Below, piece by piece: positions 32,854-39,838 of a stretch of 39,838 nucleotides of DNA. Origin of the DNA: a bacterium TMED217 (GTDB lineage: Bacteria; Fidelibacterota; Marinisomatia; Marinisomatales; UBA1611); assembly GCA_002169695.1 (NCBI GenBank), contig NHJO01000008.1, positions 1 through 39,838 on the forward strand, given 5' to 3'. The translations under genes and the position numbers were made by a program. Numbering within the stretch: position 1 is the first letter of the stretch; each line of letters starts with the position of its first letter. The notes under the pieces are model-generated. The model ran no database searches. It had not been told where the DNA came from and saw nothing but the letters and a program-made list of their open reading frames with translations.

Positions 32854-34073
32854 GAGCATCTGTTTTAGCTATTGGGGATGAATTACTTTCAGGTAAAACA
32901 ACTAATACAAATGCCACTTGGATAAGTCAAAAATTAATGGTTGTTGGATGTGATGTAGTTAGACATCTTGTTGTTAGCGATGATGAAATAGAAATAATTG
33001 AGAGCCTCAATACTTTATTTAACTACAAAATTGATCTAATAATATGTACAGGGGGGCTCGGCCCGACAGATGACGATATAACTAGAAAAGCTATTTTTAA
33101 TTTTTTTAATAGTGACTCACATTTTGATAATGATTATTGGGAATATCTACAAAATAAATTTTTAAGTATAGGATATAAAATACCAAAATCTAATAAGTCA
33201 CAAGCAATTATTCCTTCCAATGGTAAAGTCTTTTCAAACCCTACAGGTTCTGCAAGAGGGTTATTATTCGAAAAAAATAATATAACATTAATGGCATTGC
33301 CAGGCGTACCATCAGAGATGCAGTTAATGATTAAAGAAACTGTCATTCCTTGGGTTTCCAAAAAATCAAAAAAACAAAATTATTCGATAAATATACGTAC
33401 TACTGGAGTTCCTGAATCAGTATTATTTGAAAAAATTAATAATAATAATAATTTAGATGAGATTAAGATTGGATATTATCCTTCTTTGCTTGGTGTAGAT
33501 ATTAGAATTAATGGCAGTAATAAAAAATCAATTAAACTATTTGAAAAAATGATAATTAGTAATGTTAGCGAATATATTTATACAATTGGAGAAGAATCTT
33601 TAGAGGAATTAGTTGTAAAAAAAATGTTGAATAGTAATATTACTATTTCAACTGCAGAATCATGCACTGGTGGTCTAATAGGCCACCGAATAACACAAGT
33701 ACCTGGTAGTTCAAGTATTTATCAAGGGGGCGTCGTATCATATAGTAATAAATCTAAATTGACTCAACTTAATATAAATAGTAATACGTTGAAAAAACAT
33801 GGAGCAGTTAGTAAAGAAGTCGCATTAGAAATGGCAGTTAATATTCGGACTATTTTTGATTCAAATATCGGTTTATCTGTTACCGGAATTTCTGGCCCAG
33901 GTGGAGGTTCATTAGATAAGCCTGTTGGCTTGGTATATGTAGCTTATTGCGATCATAATATTTCAAAGGTTGAGAAGTTCAATTTTCACTCTAATAGGCA
34001 ATCTAATAAATTTCTTACCAGCCAATCAGCATTGTATTTAATTTTAAAAAATTTAATAAAAAATGAAAAATAG
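32850..34073 (+). CDS. cinA: CinA: ADP-ribose/NMN-related pyrophosphatase with nicotinamide-nucleotide amidase domain
   Basis: This 407-residue, full-length CinA has the N-terminal MoCF/COG1058 domain (A-I-G-D-E-L-L-S-G-K-T-T-N-T-N, G-G-L-G-P-T-D-D-D) and the C-terminal CinA amidase domain (T-A-E-S-C-T-G-G, V-T-G-I-S-G-P-G-G). The amidase deamidates NMN for pyridine nucleotide recycling; the N-terminal part hydrolyses ADP-ribose or related compounds. It is coupled by ATGA to pgpA and overlaps thpR by 11 bases. The cinA-thpR-recA order is common in bacteria. Confidence 0.95.
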   Translation: MRASVLAIGDELLSGKTTNTNATWISQKLMVVGCDVVRHLVVSDDEIEIIESLNTLFNYKIDLIICTGGLGPTDDDITRKAIFNFFNSDSHFDNDYWEYLQNKFLSIGYKIPKSNKSQAIIPSNGKVFSNPTGSARGLLFEKNNITLMALPGVPSEMQLMIKETVIPWVSKKSKKQNYSINIRTTGVPESVLFEKINNNNNLDEIKIGYYPSLLGVDIRINGSNKKSIKLFEKMIISNVSEYIYTIGEESLEELVVKKMLNSNITISTAESCTGGLIGHRITQVPGSSSIYQGGVVSYSNKSKLTQLNINSNTLKKHGAVSKEVALEMAVNIRTIFDSNIGLSVTGISGPGGGSLDKPVGLVYVAYCDHNISKVEKFNFHSNRQSNKFLTSQSALYLILKNLIKNEK

Positions 34074-34638
34074 ACTTCTGAGAACTTTTATTGCTATTCC
34101 TACACCACATAGTGTGAAGAGCATTAAGCAAATGCTTATCTCTACTTTGGAGAATGACAAATCTGAAATCAGATGGGTGAAACACATTAATCTCCATCTT
34201 ACTATTAAATTTTTGGGTTTTACGCCTGAAAATAAAATTGAAGGAATTTGTGATGATATTAATACTTTAGTGAAATCGCGTAGCACATTTCATTTGTCTA
34301 TATCAAATACTGGTTGTTTTCCTAATAAGACTAAACCATCAGTTTTGTATTTAGATGTTGATGGCGATTTAGATTCATTATCGTCATTGGTTGGTGATAC
34401 TGAAGAATTATTTATAAAGAAAGGATACCCTAAATTGGAAAATCATTTTTCTCCTCATGTTACCCTTGCAAGAATTAAATACCCTCAGAAATTTACGCCT
34501 GACATCACATCTTTTTTGAATTCTTCATATGACAGTATTGATTTCCCCGTAAATCATGTGCAATTTTTTAGTAGTGAATTACTACCTGAAGGAGTTTTTT
34601 ATAATTTATTAGGAACTTTTCCACTTTCAGATATCTAA
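34063..34638 (+). CDS. thpR: RNA 2',3'-cyclic phosphodiesterase (LigT family)
   Basis: A 191-residue 2H phosphoesterase that opens 2',3'-cyclic phosphates on RNA ends. Both catalytic H-x-T motifs are present: H45-L-T47 in H-L-T-I-K-F-L-G and H131-V-T133 in P-H-V-T-L-A-R. It opens with R-T-F-I-A-I-P as usual. It overlaps cinA by 11 bases, and recA follows after 14 bases with an AAAGGA ribosome site. Confidence 0.94.
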   Translation: MKNRLLRTFIAIPTPHSVKSIKQMLISTLENDKSEIRWVKHINLHLTIKFLGFTPENKIEGICDDINTLVKSRSTFHLSISNTGCFPNKTKPSVLYLDVDGDLDSLSSLVGDTEELFIKKGYPKLENHFSPHVTLARIKYPQKFTPDITSFLNSSYDSIDFPVNHVQFFSSELLPEGVFYNLLGTFPLSDI

Positions 34639-34652
34639 AAAAAGGATTTATT

Positions 34653-35663
34653 ATGACTACAGAATCAAAAAAAGCAAAAGCTCTAGACCTAGCAATCACC
34701 CAGATTGATCGTCAATTTGGGAAAGGTTCTATAATGCGTATGGGTGATAATCATGTTAGTATTAGTGATAATGTAATTTCTACCGGGTGTTTATCATTAG
34801 ATGTTGCTTTAGGTGTGGGAGGTGTACCAAAAGGAAGAATAATTGAAGTATTTGGACCTGAGTCATCTGGAAAAACAACATTAGCTCTCCATGTAGTTTC
34901 AGAAGCTCAAAAATCAGGTGGTTATGCTGCATTTATTGATGCTGAGCATGCAATGGACCCTGAATACGCAAAAAATCTAGGAGTAAATTTAGAAGAATTA
35001 CTTGTTTCTCAGCCTGACTCAGGTGAACAGTCACTTGAAATCACTGAAACATTAGTTAGAAGTGGCGCTCTTGATGTAATTGTTATTGATTCGGTAGCTG
35101 CATTAGTTCCTAGGGCTGAATTAGAGGGTGAGATGGGGGACTCCCATATGGGTTTACAGGCAAGATTAATGTCTCAAGCGTTACGAAAATTAACTGGTAC
35201 TGTGAGTAGATCAAATACGACAGTGTTATTTGTGAATCAAATAAGAGAGAAAATCGGTGTGATGTTTGGGAACCCTGAGACTACCCCAGGTGGAAGGGCA
35301 TTAAAATTTTATTCTTCTGTGAGAATGGATATAAGAAGGATTGGTAGTCTCAAAGAGAGCACTGATATAGTAGGTAATCGCACTAGAGTTAAAGTAGTAA
35401 AAAATAAAGTTGCGCCACCATTTAAAAATACAGAATTTGATATAATGTACGGGAAAGGTATATCCAAGGAGGGAGATATTATAGACCTTGCCTTAAAAGG
35501 TGATATAATAGAAAAAACCGGTGCCTGGTTTTCTTATGGTGATATGAAAATTGGACAAGGGAGAGAAAATTCAAAAAAATACCTTATTGAAAATGAAGAT
35601 ATTTATAAAGAAATAATCCACAAAGTAAGGTCTTTTATGGGCATTGATGGTGTCGAAGAATAA
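34653..35663 (+). CDS. recA: Recombinase RecA
   Basis: A 336-residue RecA, the strand-exchange ATPase and SOS coprotease. It has G-K-G-S-I-M-R-M (24-31), Walker [10 protein letters not shown] (68-76), [12 protein letters not shown], the L2 region with [20 protein letters not shown] and a short C-terminus without a long acidic tail. It is embedded in the superoperon with a 14-base gap upstream and no visible LexA-type operator, so SOS control from its own promoter is not evident. It overlaps recX by 17 bases. Confidence 0.98.
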   Translation: MTTESKKAKALDLAITQIDRQFGKGSIMRMGDNHVSISDNVISTGCLSLDVALGVGGVPKGRIIEVFGPESSGKTTLALHVVSEAQKSGGYAAFIDAEHAMDPEYAKNLGVNLEELLVSQPDSGEQSLEITETLVRSGALDVIVIDSVAALVPRAELEGEMGDSHMGLQARLMSQALRKLTGTVSRSNTTVLFVNQIREKIGVMFGNPETTPGGRALKFYSSVRMDIRRIGSLKESTDIVGNRTRVKVVKNKVAPPFKNTEFDIMYGKGISKEGDIIDLALKGDIIEKTGAWFSYGDMKIGQGRENSKKYLIENEDIYKEIIHKVRSFMGIDGVEE

Positions 35664-36285
35664 TAGAATTCTATCTATTATTTCACAAAGAAATAAAAAA
35701 AATAAATATATAGTTACTACCTCGGATGGTCAGTCAATAGAGGTCTCTAAAGAGATAATACAGTCTGAATCTTTATTTGAAGGACGTGAGTTAGACGCTT
35801 CTGATTTTGAGAAAATAGTAGTAAATGAAAATTACTTTCGTGTTAGAGAGGCTGGATTAATACTCTTAAGTTATCGAATGAGAAGTAAGAAAGAGCTGTA
35901 CCAAAAATTAAATAAAAAAGGTTTTTCTTTGAAAGTTATAACTGACGTTGTGGATGAATTTGAAAAAAAAGATTGGCTAAATGATTATAAGTTTGGGTTA
36001 GCTTTTGCGAAAGATCAAATTAATAGAAATAATATTGGGCCAATAGCCTTAAAGTATAAACTAAAGAATTTTATAGATTCACTGGAATTAATTGAGCAAA
36101 TATTAAATAGTATATACTCTGATTTTGATATTGAAGATGTGATTATTAAAATTTTACAAAAACATTCTGTGAATAAGATTCTCATCGATTATAGTTTGAG
36201 AAGAAAATTAATTAATAAGCTTAAAAGGAAAGGGCACTATTGGCAAGATATAGACAGTGCATTTAAAAAATATACCAACTCTTAA
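35647..36285 (+). CDS. recX: Regulatory protein RecX
   Basis: A 212-residue RecX, which binds RecA filaments and limits their activity. The family pattern of three-helix repeats is visible, beginning with [15 protein letters not shown] and including [13 protein letters not shown], then [21 protein letters not shown] 35647 follows directly after an in-frame TTG; both lie within the recA end. The gene is longer at the N-terminus than E. coli RecX. It ends the superoperon, and alaS does not follow. Confidence 0.9.
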   Translation: MVSKNNRILSIISQRNKKNKYIVTTSDGQSIEVSKEIIQSESLFEGRELDASDFEKIVVNENYFRVREAGLILLSYRMRSKKELYQKLNKKGFSLKVITDVVDEFEKKDWLNDYKFGLAFAKDQINRNNIGPIALKYKLKNFIDSLELIEQILNSIYSDFDIEDVIIKILQKHSVNKILIDYSLRRKLINKLKRKGHYWQDIDSAFKKYTNS

Positions 36286-36463
36286 GTATTTATTTATCGA
36301 GCCACTTAAAGTAATAGATTCAATGGGATGCTTTTCTCAATCAAAATTAATATTAAAGTCCAAGTTATATATTATTTAGTCTAATTTAATTTAAAAAAAT
36401 ACATTATCTGATTCTCATAAGTTGTTAAATAAATAGATATACATAAATTATATAGTGAAGTAT
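36286..36463. other. Non-coding stretch after recX
   Basis: This AT-rich sequence has no open frame of note, no clear stem-loop and no promoter that I can support. It separates recX from the convergent small-RNA candidate. I see nothing in it. Confidence 0.5.
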
Positions 36464-36553
36464 AAAAAAATTGGGGCAGACTTCACAATTACCTCGGAAT
36501 AAAGTGAACGTCTACCCCTTCCACATACCAAAGGTACCAAACCAGCACCTTTA
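36464..36553 (-). ncRNA. Candidate small RNA with its own promoter and terminator
   Basis: On the minus strand a predicted start near 36553 is followed by about 90 bases ending in a strong stem (36504-36518 with 36473-36486, one C-A mismatch, one bulge, 17-base loop) and seven T (36464-36470). The 5' part contains G-G-T-G-C-T-G-G-T-T-T-G-G-T-A-C-C-T-T-T-G-G-like sequence that could pair within itself. There is no coding potential. The stem could instead merely terminate a tRNA-Leu read-through transcript. I do not recognise the family. Confidence 0.45.
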
Positions 36554-36558
36554 TAATT

Positions 36559-36589
36559 AAAAGATATATGTTTATTTGATGCGAGTCAA
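36559..36589 (-). promoter_or_regulatory. Bacteroidota-type promoter for the candidate small RNA
   Basis: TTG (36587-36589), 20 bases, TATCTTTT (36559-36566) on the minus strand. It also reads as TTGACT-N17-TATCTT, compatible with a general sigma-70 promoter. Confidence 0.5.
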
Positions 36590-36632
36590 GAGAAATATAT
36601 AAATTATTTTAATTTATTTTTGTAGACAATAG

Positions 36633-36716
36633 TACCGAGGGAGGGACTCGAACCCCCACGGGCTTACACCCACCAGATTTTGAGTCAGGCGCGTCTACCA
36701 ATTCCGCCACCCCGGC
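36633..36716 (-). tRNA. tRNA-Leu (anticodon CAA)
   Basis: An 84-base type II tRNA. The acceptor stem is 36710-36716 with the 3' side ending at 36634 (first pair G-U, as in other tRNA-Leu). The D-arm segment is GGCGGAATTGGTAGACGC, the anticodon loop is C-T-C-A-A-A-A giving anticodon CAA, and a long variable arm and a T-loop TTCGAGT are present. The anticodon stem has a U-U mismatch at its middle pair (29-41). CCA is not encoded. Confidence 0.95.
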
Positions 36717-36734
36717 TATTCAAAAATCATTACT

Positions 36735-36766
36735 GAAACTTATTCTAATTATTATTCATTAGTCAA
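36735..36766 (-). promoter_or_regulatory. Bacteroidota-type promoter of tRNA-Leu
   Basis: On the minus strand TTG (36764-36766), 21 bases, TAAGTTTC (36735-36742). The predicted start lies about 13 bases before the mature tRNA 5' end. Both this and the small-RNA promoter carry TTGACT at the upstream element. Confidence 0.5.
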
Positions 36767-36873
36767 GCTTATAGCTAGCTAATTGGTATAATTAATTTTT
36801 AAGATTAAATTAAGCTGTTTATTTTTTTAGAGTTGAATATACATGACCTATTATATAGTAAAGGAGTTTTCAT

Positions 36874-38652
36874 ATGAATTATACCCCCCAGATATTATTA
36901 AATAATAAAAACAACTATCCCAATGAACCAGCCCTGTCAGTAAAAATAAACGGTATTTGGGAAATTATGACCTGGTCTGAATATTATGATTTTATGATGG
37001 CTATATCAAAATCTTTAGTTGCATTTGGTCTTAAGCCTGGGGAAAAAGGTTCAATTTATAGTTATAATAGGAAAGAATGGTTTGGCTGCTATAGCGCACT
37101 ACAAATGATCAATAGTGTGTCTGTTGCAGTTTATCATACCTCTTCAGCTCCAGAAGTAGAATGGGTGGTAGGTAATTCTAATTCAAAAATTATTTTTGTT
37201 GGCAATAATCCAAATGATAATAATGAAAAAGAAAAAATGCCTATTCATAGATTATTATCTGTTGTCAGTAACTTAGATGAGGTAAAGACTATTGTAGTAA
37301 TGGGTTCTGATATTGAGTCTGTTAAAAATGATAAAATCATTTCTTGGAATGAGTTTATTGCTATGGGTGAATCTGTAGATGAGAATGAAATCATTAAGCG
37401 AATGGAAAATATTCAACAAGAAGATACATGCTCATTAATTTATACTTCTGGAACTACAGGCAATCCAAAAGGGGTAGAGTTAACTCATAATAATTTTAAG
37501 ATTGAGCTTGATTCAGTATCTGAGGTTTTAAAGTTTAACCAAGGAGAAAAGTATCTCTCCTGGTTGCCTCTAGCTCATGTTTTTGGCCAGCTAGTTGATA
37601 ATCATTATTGGATAAGAAGGGCATTACATATGTCGATTGTTGATAGTCCTTTAAATACCGTTGATTATGCCAAGGAAATTCAGCCACATTTATTTATAAG
37701 TGTCCCAAGAATTTATGAAAAAATATATTCCAATCTTAAAGCGGCTATTGATTCAAAACTTATTTTGAAAATCGGACTTAAAATTCCTGGGTTGTCAACC
37801 ATATTTAAAAATAAACTCAAAGAAGCTGCTGGTTTTAGTAATAATCGTTTCTCTATTTCTGGTGCAGCTCCAATCAATCCAGATATTCTTAAATTGTTTC
37901 AATTTATTGGTATCCCTCTTTTCGAGGGATATGGTATGACAGAAAACACAGCTGGTATTTCAATAAATTTTTATGGCAACAATAAAATAGGTTCGGTTGG
38001 TAAATGTATGCCGTTTTTTGATTTAAAAATAGCTGATGATGGTGAAGTATTGATAAAAGGTGATAATGTAATGAAGGGTTATTATAATAATCCTAAAGCT
38101 ACAAGTGAGACTATTATCGATGGATGGTTGCATACTGGTGACGTTGGAAAAATTGACTCTGATGGATATCTTTTTATTACCGGGAGAAAGAAAGAAATCT
38201 ATGTTAGTTCAAGTGGGAAAAATGTCGCTCCTTTAGTTATTGAAGAAACAATGAAGTCAATCCCTATTGTATCTCAATGTTTTTTGGTTGGAGATGGGCG
38301 CAAATATTGTTCTGCTTTAATTACATTGGACATGGGCGTTATATTGAGGGACAAGATTGGAATTGATCCAAATGATATCCCAAAAGATCCTGCAGAGCAA
38401 ATACAAATGATTATAAATAATGATAAAGCGCTATCTGATTACACTGAAAATAAAGATTTATATAATGAAATTTCTGATGAAATTGATAGGCTTAATATGA
38501 ATTTCTCAAATCCTGAACAAATTAAGAAATTTGCAATTTTGCCAAGAGACTTATCTATCGATGATGGAGAATTAACCCCAACACTGAAAATTAGAAGAAA
38601 ACAAATCAATGCGAACTGGGAATCCATAATTAATGATATGTACTCTGAATAA
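36874..38652 (+). CDS. Long-chain fatty acyl-CoA synthetase (AMP-forming)
   Basis: A 592-residue ANL-superfamily ligase activating fatty acids with ATP and CoA. Motifs: L-I-Y-T-S-G-T-T-G-N-P-K-G (about 188-200), L-P-L-A-H-V-F-G-Q, G-Y-G-M-T-E-N (about 350-356), G-W-L-H-T-G-D-V-G (about 426-434) and G-R-K-K-E-I-Y-V-S-S-S-G-K-N-V-A-P (the C-terminal domain with its catalytic Lys downstream near K559). The length and the G-K-N-V-A-P wording match the FadD15/long-chain group. A clean AAAGGAG stands before the ATG. gpsA begins 6 bases after the stop, so both supply phospholipid precursors. Confidence 0.92.
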   Translation: MNYTPQILLNNKNNYPNEPALSVKINGIWEIMTWSEYYDFMMAISKSLVAFGLKPGEKGSIYSYNRKEWFGCYSALQMINSVSVAVYHTSSAPEVEWVVGNSNSKIIFVGNNPNDNNEKEKMPIHRLLSVVSNLDEVKTIVVMGSDIESVKNDKIISWNEFIAMGESVDENEIIKRMENIQQEDTCSLIYTSGTTGNPKGVELTHNNFKIELDSVSEVLKFNQGEKYLSWLPLAHVFGQLVDNHYWIRRALHMSIVDSPLNTVDYAKEIQPHLFISVPRIYEKIYSNLKAAIDSKLILKIGLKIPGLSTIFKNKLKEAAGFSNNRFSISGAAPINPDILKLFQFIGIPLFEGYGMTENTAGISINFYGNNKIGSVGKCMPFFDLKIADDGEVLIKGDNVMKGYYNNPKATSETIIDGWLHTGDVGKIDSDGYLFITGRKKEIYVSSSGKNVAPLVIEETMKSIPIVSQCFLVGDGRKYCSALITLDMGVILRDKIGIDPNDIPKDPAEQIQMIINNDKALSDYTENKDLYNEISDEIDRLNMNFSNPEQIKKFAILPRDLSIDDGELTPTLKIRRKQINANWESIINDMYSE

Positions 38653-38658
38653 CATTTT

Positions 38659-39660
38659 ATGGTAAATAGTGTAGCGTTTTTAGGATGCGGGTCATGGGGC
38701 GCGGCACTTAGTACGATTCTATCTCAAAAAGGAGTCAAAATAAACTTTTGGCATCGTAATCCTAAAATAATAGAGTCAATGACTAAATCAAGAAGTCATT
38801 ATCTTTTACCTAATGTTAAATTTGTAGAATCAGTTCGTTTTTTTACAGATATTGAGGAAGCTACTGCTGGTATTAATACTTTTGTTATTTCTGTACCATC
38901 TCAACATGTGCGTGAAGTTATCTCTAAGCTTCAAATTCATATTGATAGTTCAAAAAACATAATTAATATAGCTAAAGGCATTGAAAATCATACCTTAATG
39001 ACAATGAGTCAGGTTATAAATGATGTAATTGGTGATTCAGTTAAAATTGTTACTTTATCTGGACCTAGTCATGCTGAAGAGGTAATCGATAATAAACCAA
39101 CCGCTATTGTTTCATCATCCACTCAAATTTCTTTAGCTAAAAATGCTCAAGCTATGTTTTCAACTAATAAATTCAGAGTATATACTAATAGTGATATTAT
39201 CGGTGCAGAAATTGGGGGGTCAGCGAAAAATGTAATTGCTATAGCTGCAGGTTTTTGTGATGGTGTTGGCTATGGAGATAATACAAAATCTGCGCTTATT
39301 ACTCGAGGAATAAGCGAGATATCAAAGCTTGGTAAGAAACTTGGAGCCAATTCTGATACTTTTTTCGGTCTTACAGGTGTAGGTGATCTTATAGTCACTT
39401 GTGCAAGTATGCATAGTAGAAATAGAAAGTTAGGTGAATTTATCGGCAAAGGAGAAAATCTATCTAAAATATTATCACAAAGTCATATGGTTGTAGAAGG
39501 TGTTGAAACTGCGCATTCAATTTATAATTTAAGTTCAAAGTTAAATGTTGAAATGCCTATTTGTGATTCTGTCTACCGAGTTTTATATGAAAATGCTAAT
39601 CCAATAGTAGAAGTAGATAGTCTTATGACAAGAAATTTAAAGTCTGAGTCTATAAAATAA
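38659..39660 (+). CDS. gpsA: Glycerol-3-phosphate dehydrogenase [NAD(P)+]
   Basis: A 333-residue GpsA, reducing dihydroxyacetone phosphate to sn-glycerol-3-phosphate for phospholipids. Nucleotide-binding G-C-G-S-W-G-A-A-L-S is at 9-18, V-S-G/L-S-G-P-S-H-A-E-E-V is seen near 134-144, the catalytic Lys is in I-G-G-S-A-K-N-V-I-A-I-A-A-G, and the C-terminal domain has G-L-T-G-V-G-D-L-I-V-T-C. It follows the acyl-CoA synthetase by 6 bases and has no ribosome site of its own, suggesting coupling. The product is the substrate for PgsA-pathway lipids encoded upstream. Confidence 0.96.
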   Translation: MVNSVAFLGCGSWGAALSTILSQKGVKINFWHRNPKIIESMTKSRSHYLLPNVKFVESVRFFTDIEEATAGINTFVISVPSQHVREVISKLQIHIDSSKNIINIAKGIENHTLMTMSQVINDVIGDSVKIVTLSGPSHAEEVIDNKPTAIVSSSTQISLAKNAQAMFSTNKFRVYTNSDIIGAEIGGSAKNVIAIAAGFCDGVGYGDNTKSALITRGISEISKLGKKLGANSDTFFGLTGVGDLIVTCASMHSRNRKLGEFIGKGENLSKILSQSHMVVEGVETAHSIYNLSSKLNVEMPICDSVYRVLYENANPIVEVDSLMTRNLKSESIK

Positions 39661-39759
39661 AGTATCTATTTAAATTTTTATAACATTCCGATATATTATT
39701 TTAATTAAATAATAATAACATTATATTTACCGGCTTTATCGACGAGAATTAACCTGTAT

Positions 39760-39831
39760 ACCCTCGTAGTTCAATGGATAGAACAAGTGCCTCCTAAGCA
39801 TTAGATGCAGGTTCGATTCCTGCCGAGGGTA
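39760..39831 (+). tRNA. tRNA-Arg (anticodon CCT)
   Basis: A 72-base tRNA with a perfect 7-bp acceptor stem (39760-39766 with 39824-39830) and a D-arm of 4 bp. The anticodon loop is C-T-C-C-T-A-A giving CCT (reads AGG). The T-stem is GCAGG/CCTGC with loop TTCGATT. CCA is not encoded. The region between gpsA and this tRNA is AT-rich, and no clear promoter was found. Confidence 0.95.
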
Positions 39832-39838
39832 CTTATTA

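Noticed and set aside
34600-34660. LexA/SOS box at recA
   Set aside because: The 14-base gap between thpR and recA and the preceding coding end show no GAAC-N4-GTTC or CTG-N10-CAG site.
36473-36518. Terminator for recX on the plus strand
   Set aside because: On the plus strand the stem is followed by T-T-C-C-A-C-A-T rather than a T-run; the T-run lies on the other side, so it works only for minus-strand transcripts.
1-39838. CRISPR array, phage or insertion sequence
   Set aside because: No regularly spaced repeats, transposase, integrase or phage structural genes were seen.

Overview
This window is strongly AT-rich bacterial chromosome with densely packed, often overlapping genes. The gene content is mostly housekeeping: dnaX, ybaB, recR, pgsA, pgpA, cinA, thpR, recA, recX, gpsA, serC, the long Alu-containing SRP RNA and two tRNAs. 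Exported proteins carrying PKD, Calx-beta, FecR and thrombospondin-3-like modules are also present. Several genes are preceded by a TTG-N(19-21)-TAnnTTT promoter pattern like that of Bacteroidota. I infer a member of the FCB group, most likely an uncultured marine lineage such as Marinimicrobia (SAR406). This is inference from style and content, not a phylogenetic result.

Layout. 1-3374: the 3' end of a QEGLA-motif (DUF1704) peptidase-like gene faces a minus-strand pair, a cystathionine beta-synthase-type enzyme followed by a GH1 beta-glycosidase fused to a TlpA-like thioredoxin domain. 3460-5427: an EF-hand protein joined to the FAD/NADPH half of a NOX5-type NADPH oxidase but lacking the heme membrane domain faces an Hsp20 gene across a shared terminator. 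The hsp20 control region has two copies of an unusual palindrome. 5682-11237: a DegT-family aminotransferase, TldD, TldE, RmuC and a lipoprotein. 11241-14228: a UvrD-type helicase with a C-terminal Fe-S PD-(D/E)XK nuclease. 14328-16870: an ECF sigma factor, a one-helix membrane protein, a Spy/CpxP-like protein and a lipoprotein, followed by a long hairpin. 17021-18106: serC. 18107-22895 (minus): a 1146-residue multidomain exported protein, an exported MsrA and a lipoprotein. 23085-24785: D-lactate dehydrogenase. 24892-28785: a FecR/TSP3/beta-barrel protein and three unrecognised genes. 28887-36285: SRP RNA and the dnaX-to-recX superoperon. 36286-36873: a candidate small RNA and tRNA-Leu(CAA). 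36874-39660: acyl-CoA synthetase and gpsA. 39760-39831: tRNA-Arg(CCT).

How the genes fit together. The 29-36 kb superoperon links clamp loading, recombination and repair (dnaX, ybaB, recR, recA, recX), phosphatidylglycerol synthesis (pgsA, pgpA) and nucleotide/RNA end repair (cinA, thpR). The acyl-CoA synthetase and GpsA downstream add further lipid precursors. Envelope-related units recur: the sigma-factor cassette, the adhesin-like protein with exported MsrA, and the FecR/barrel operon. Redox themes recur too: thioredoxin-fused glycosidase, MsrA and NOX-like dehydrogenase.

The most striking items are the heme-less EF-hand/NOX dehydrogenase, the GH1-thioredoxin fusion, a poly-A slippery site in dnaX that would yield a gamma-like short product, a dnaX that has lost its zinc-binding cysteines, two genes that appear to start at ATA, and the twin palindromes at hsp20.
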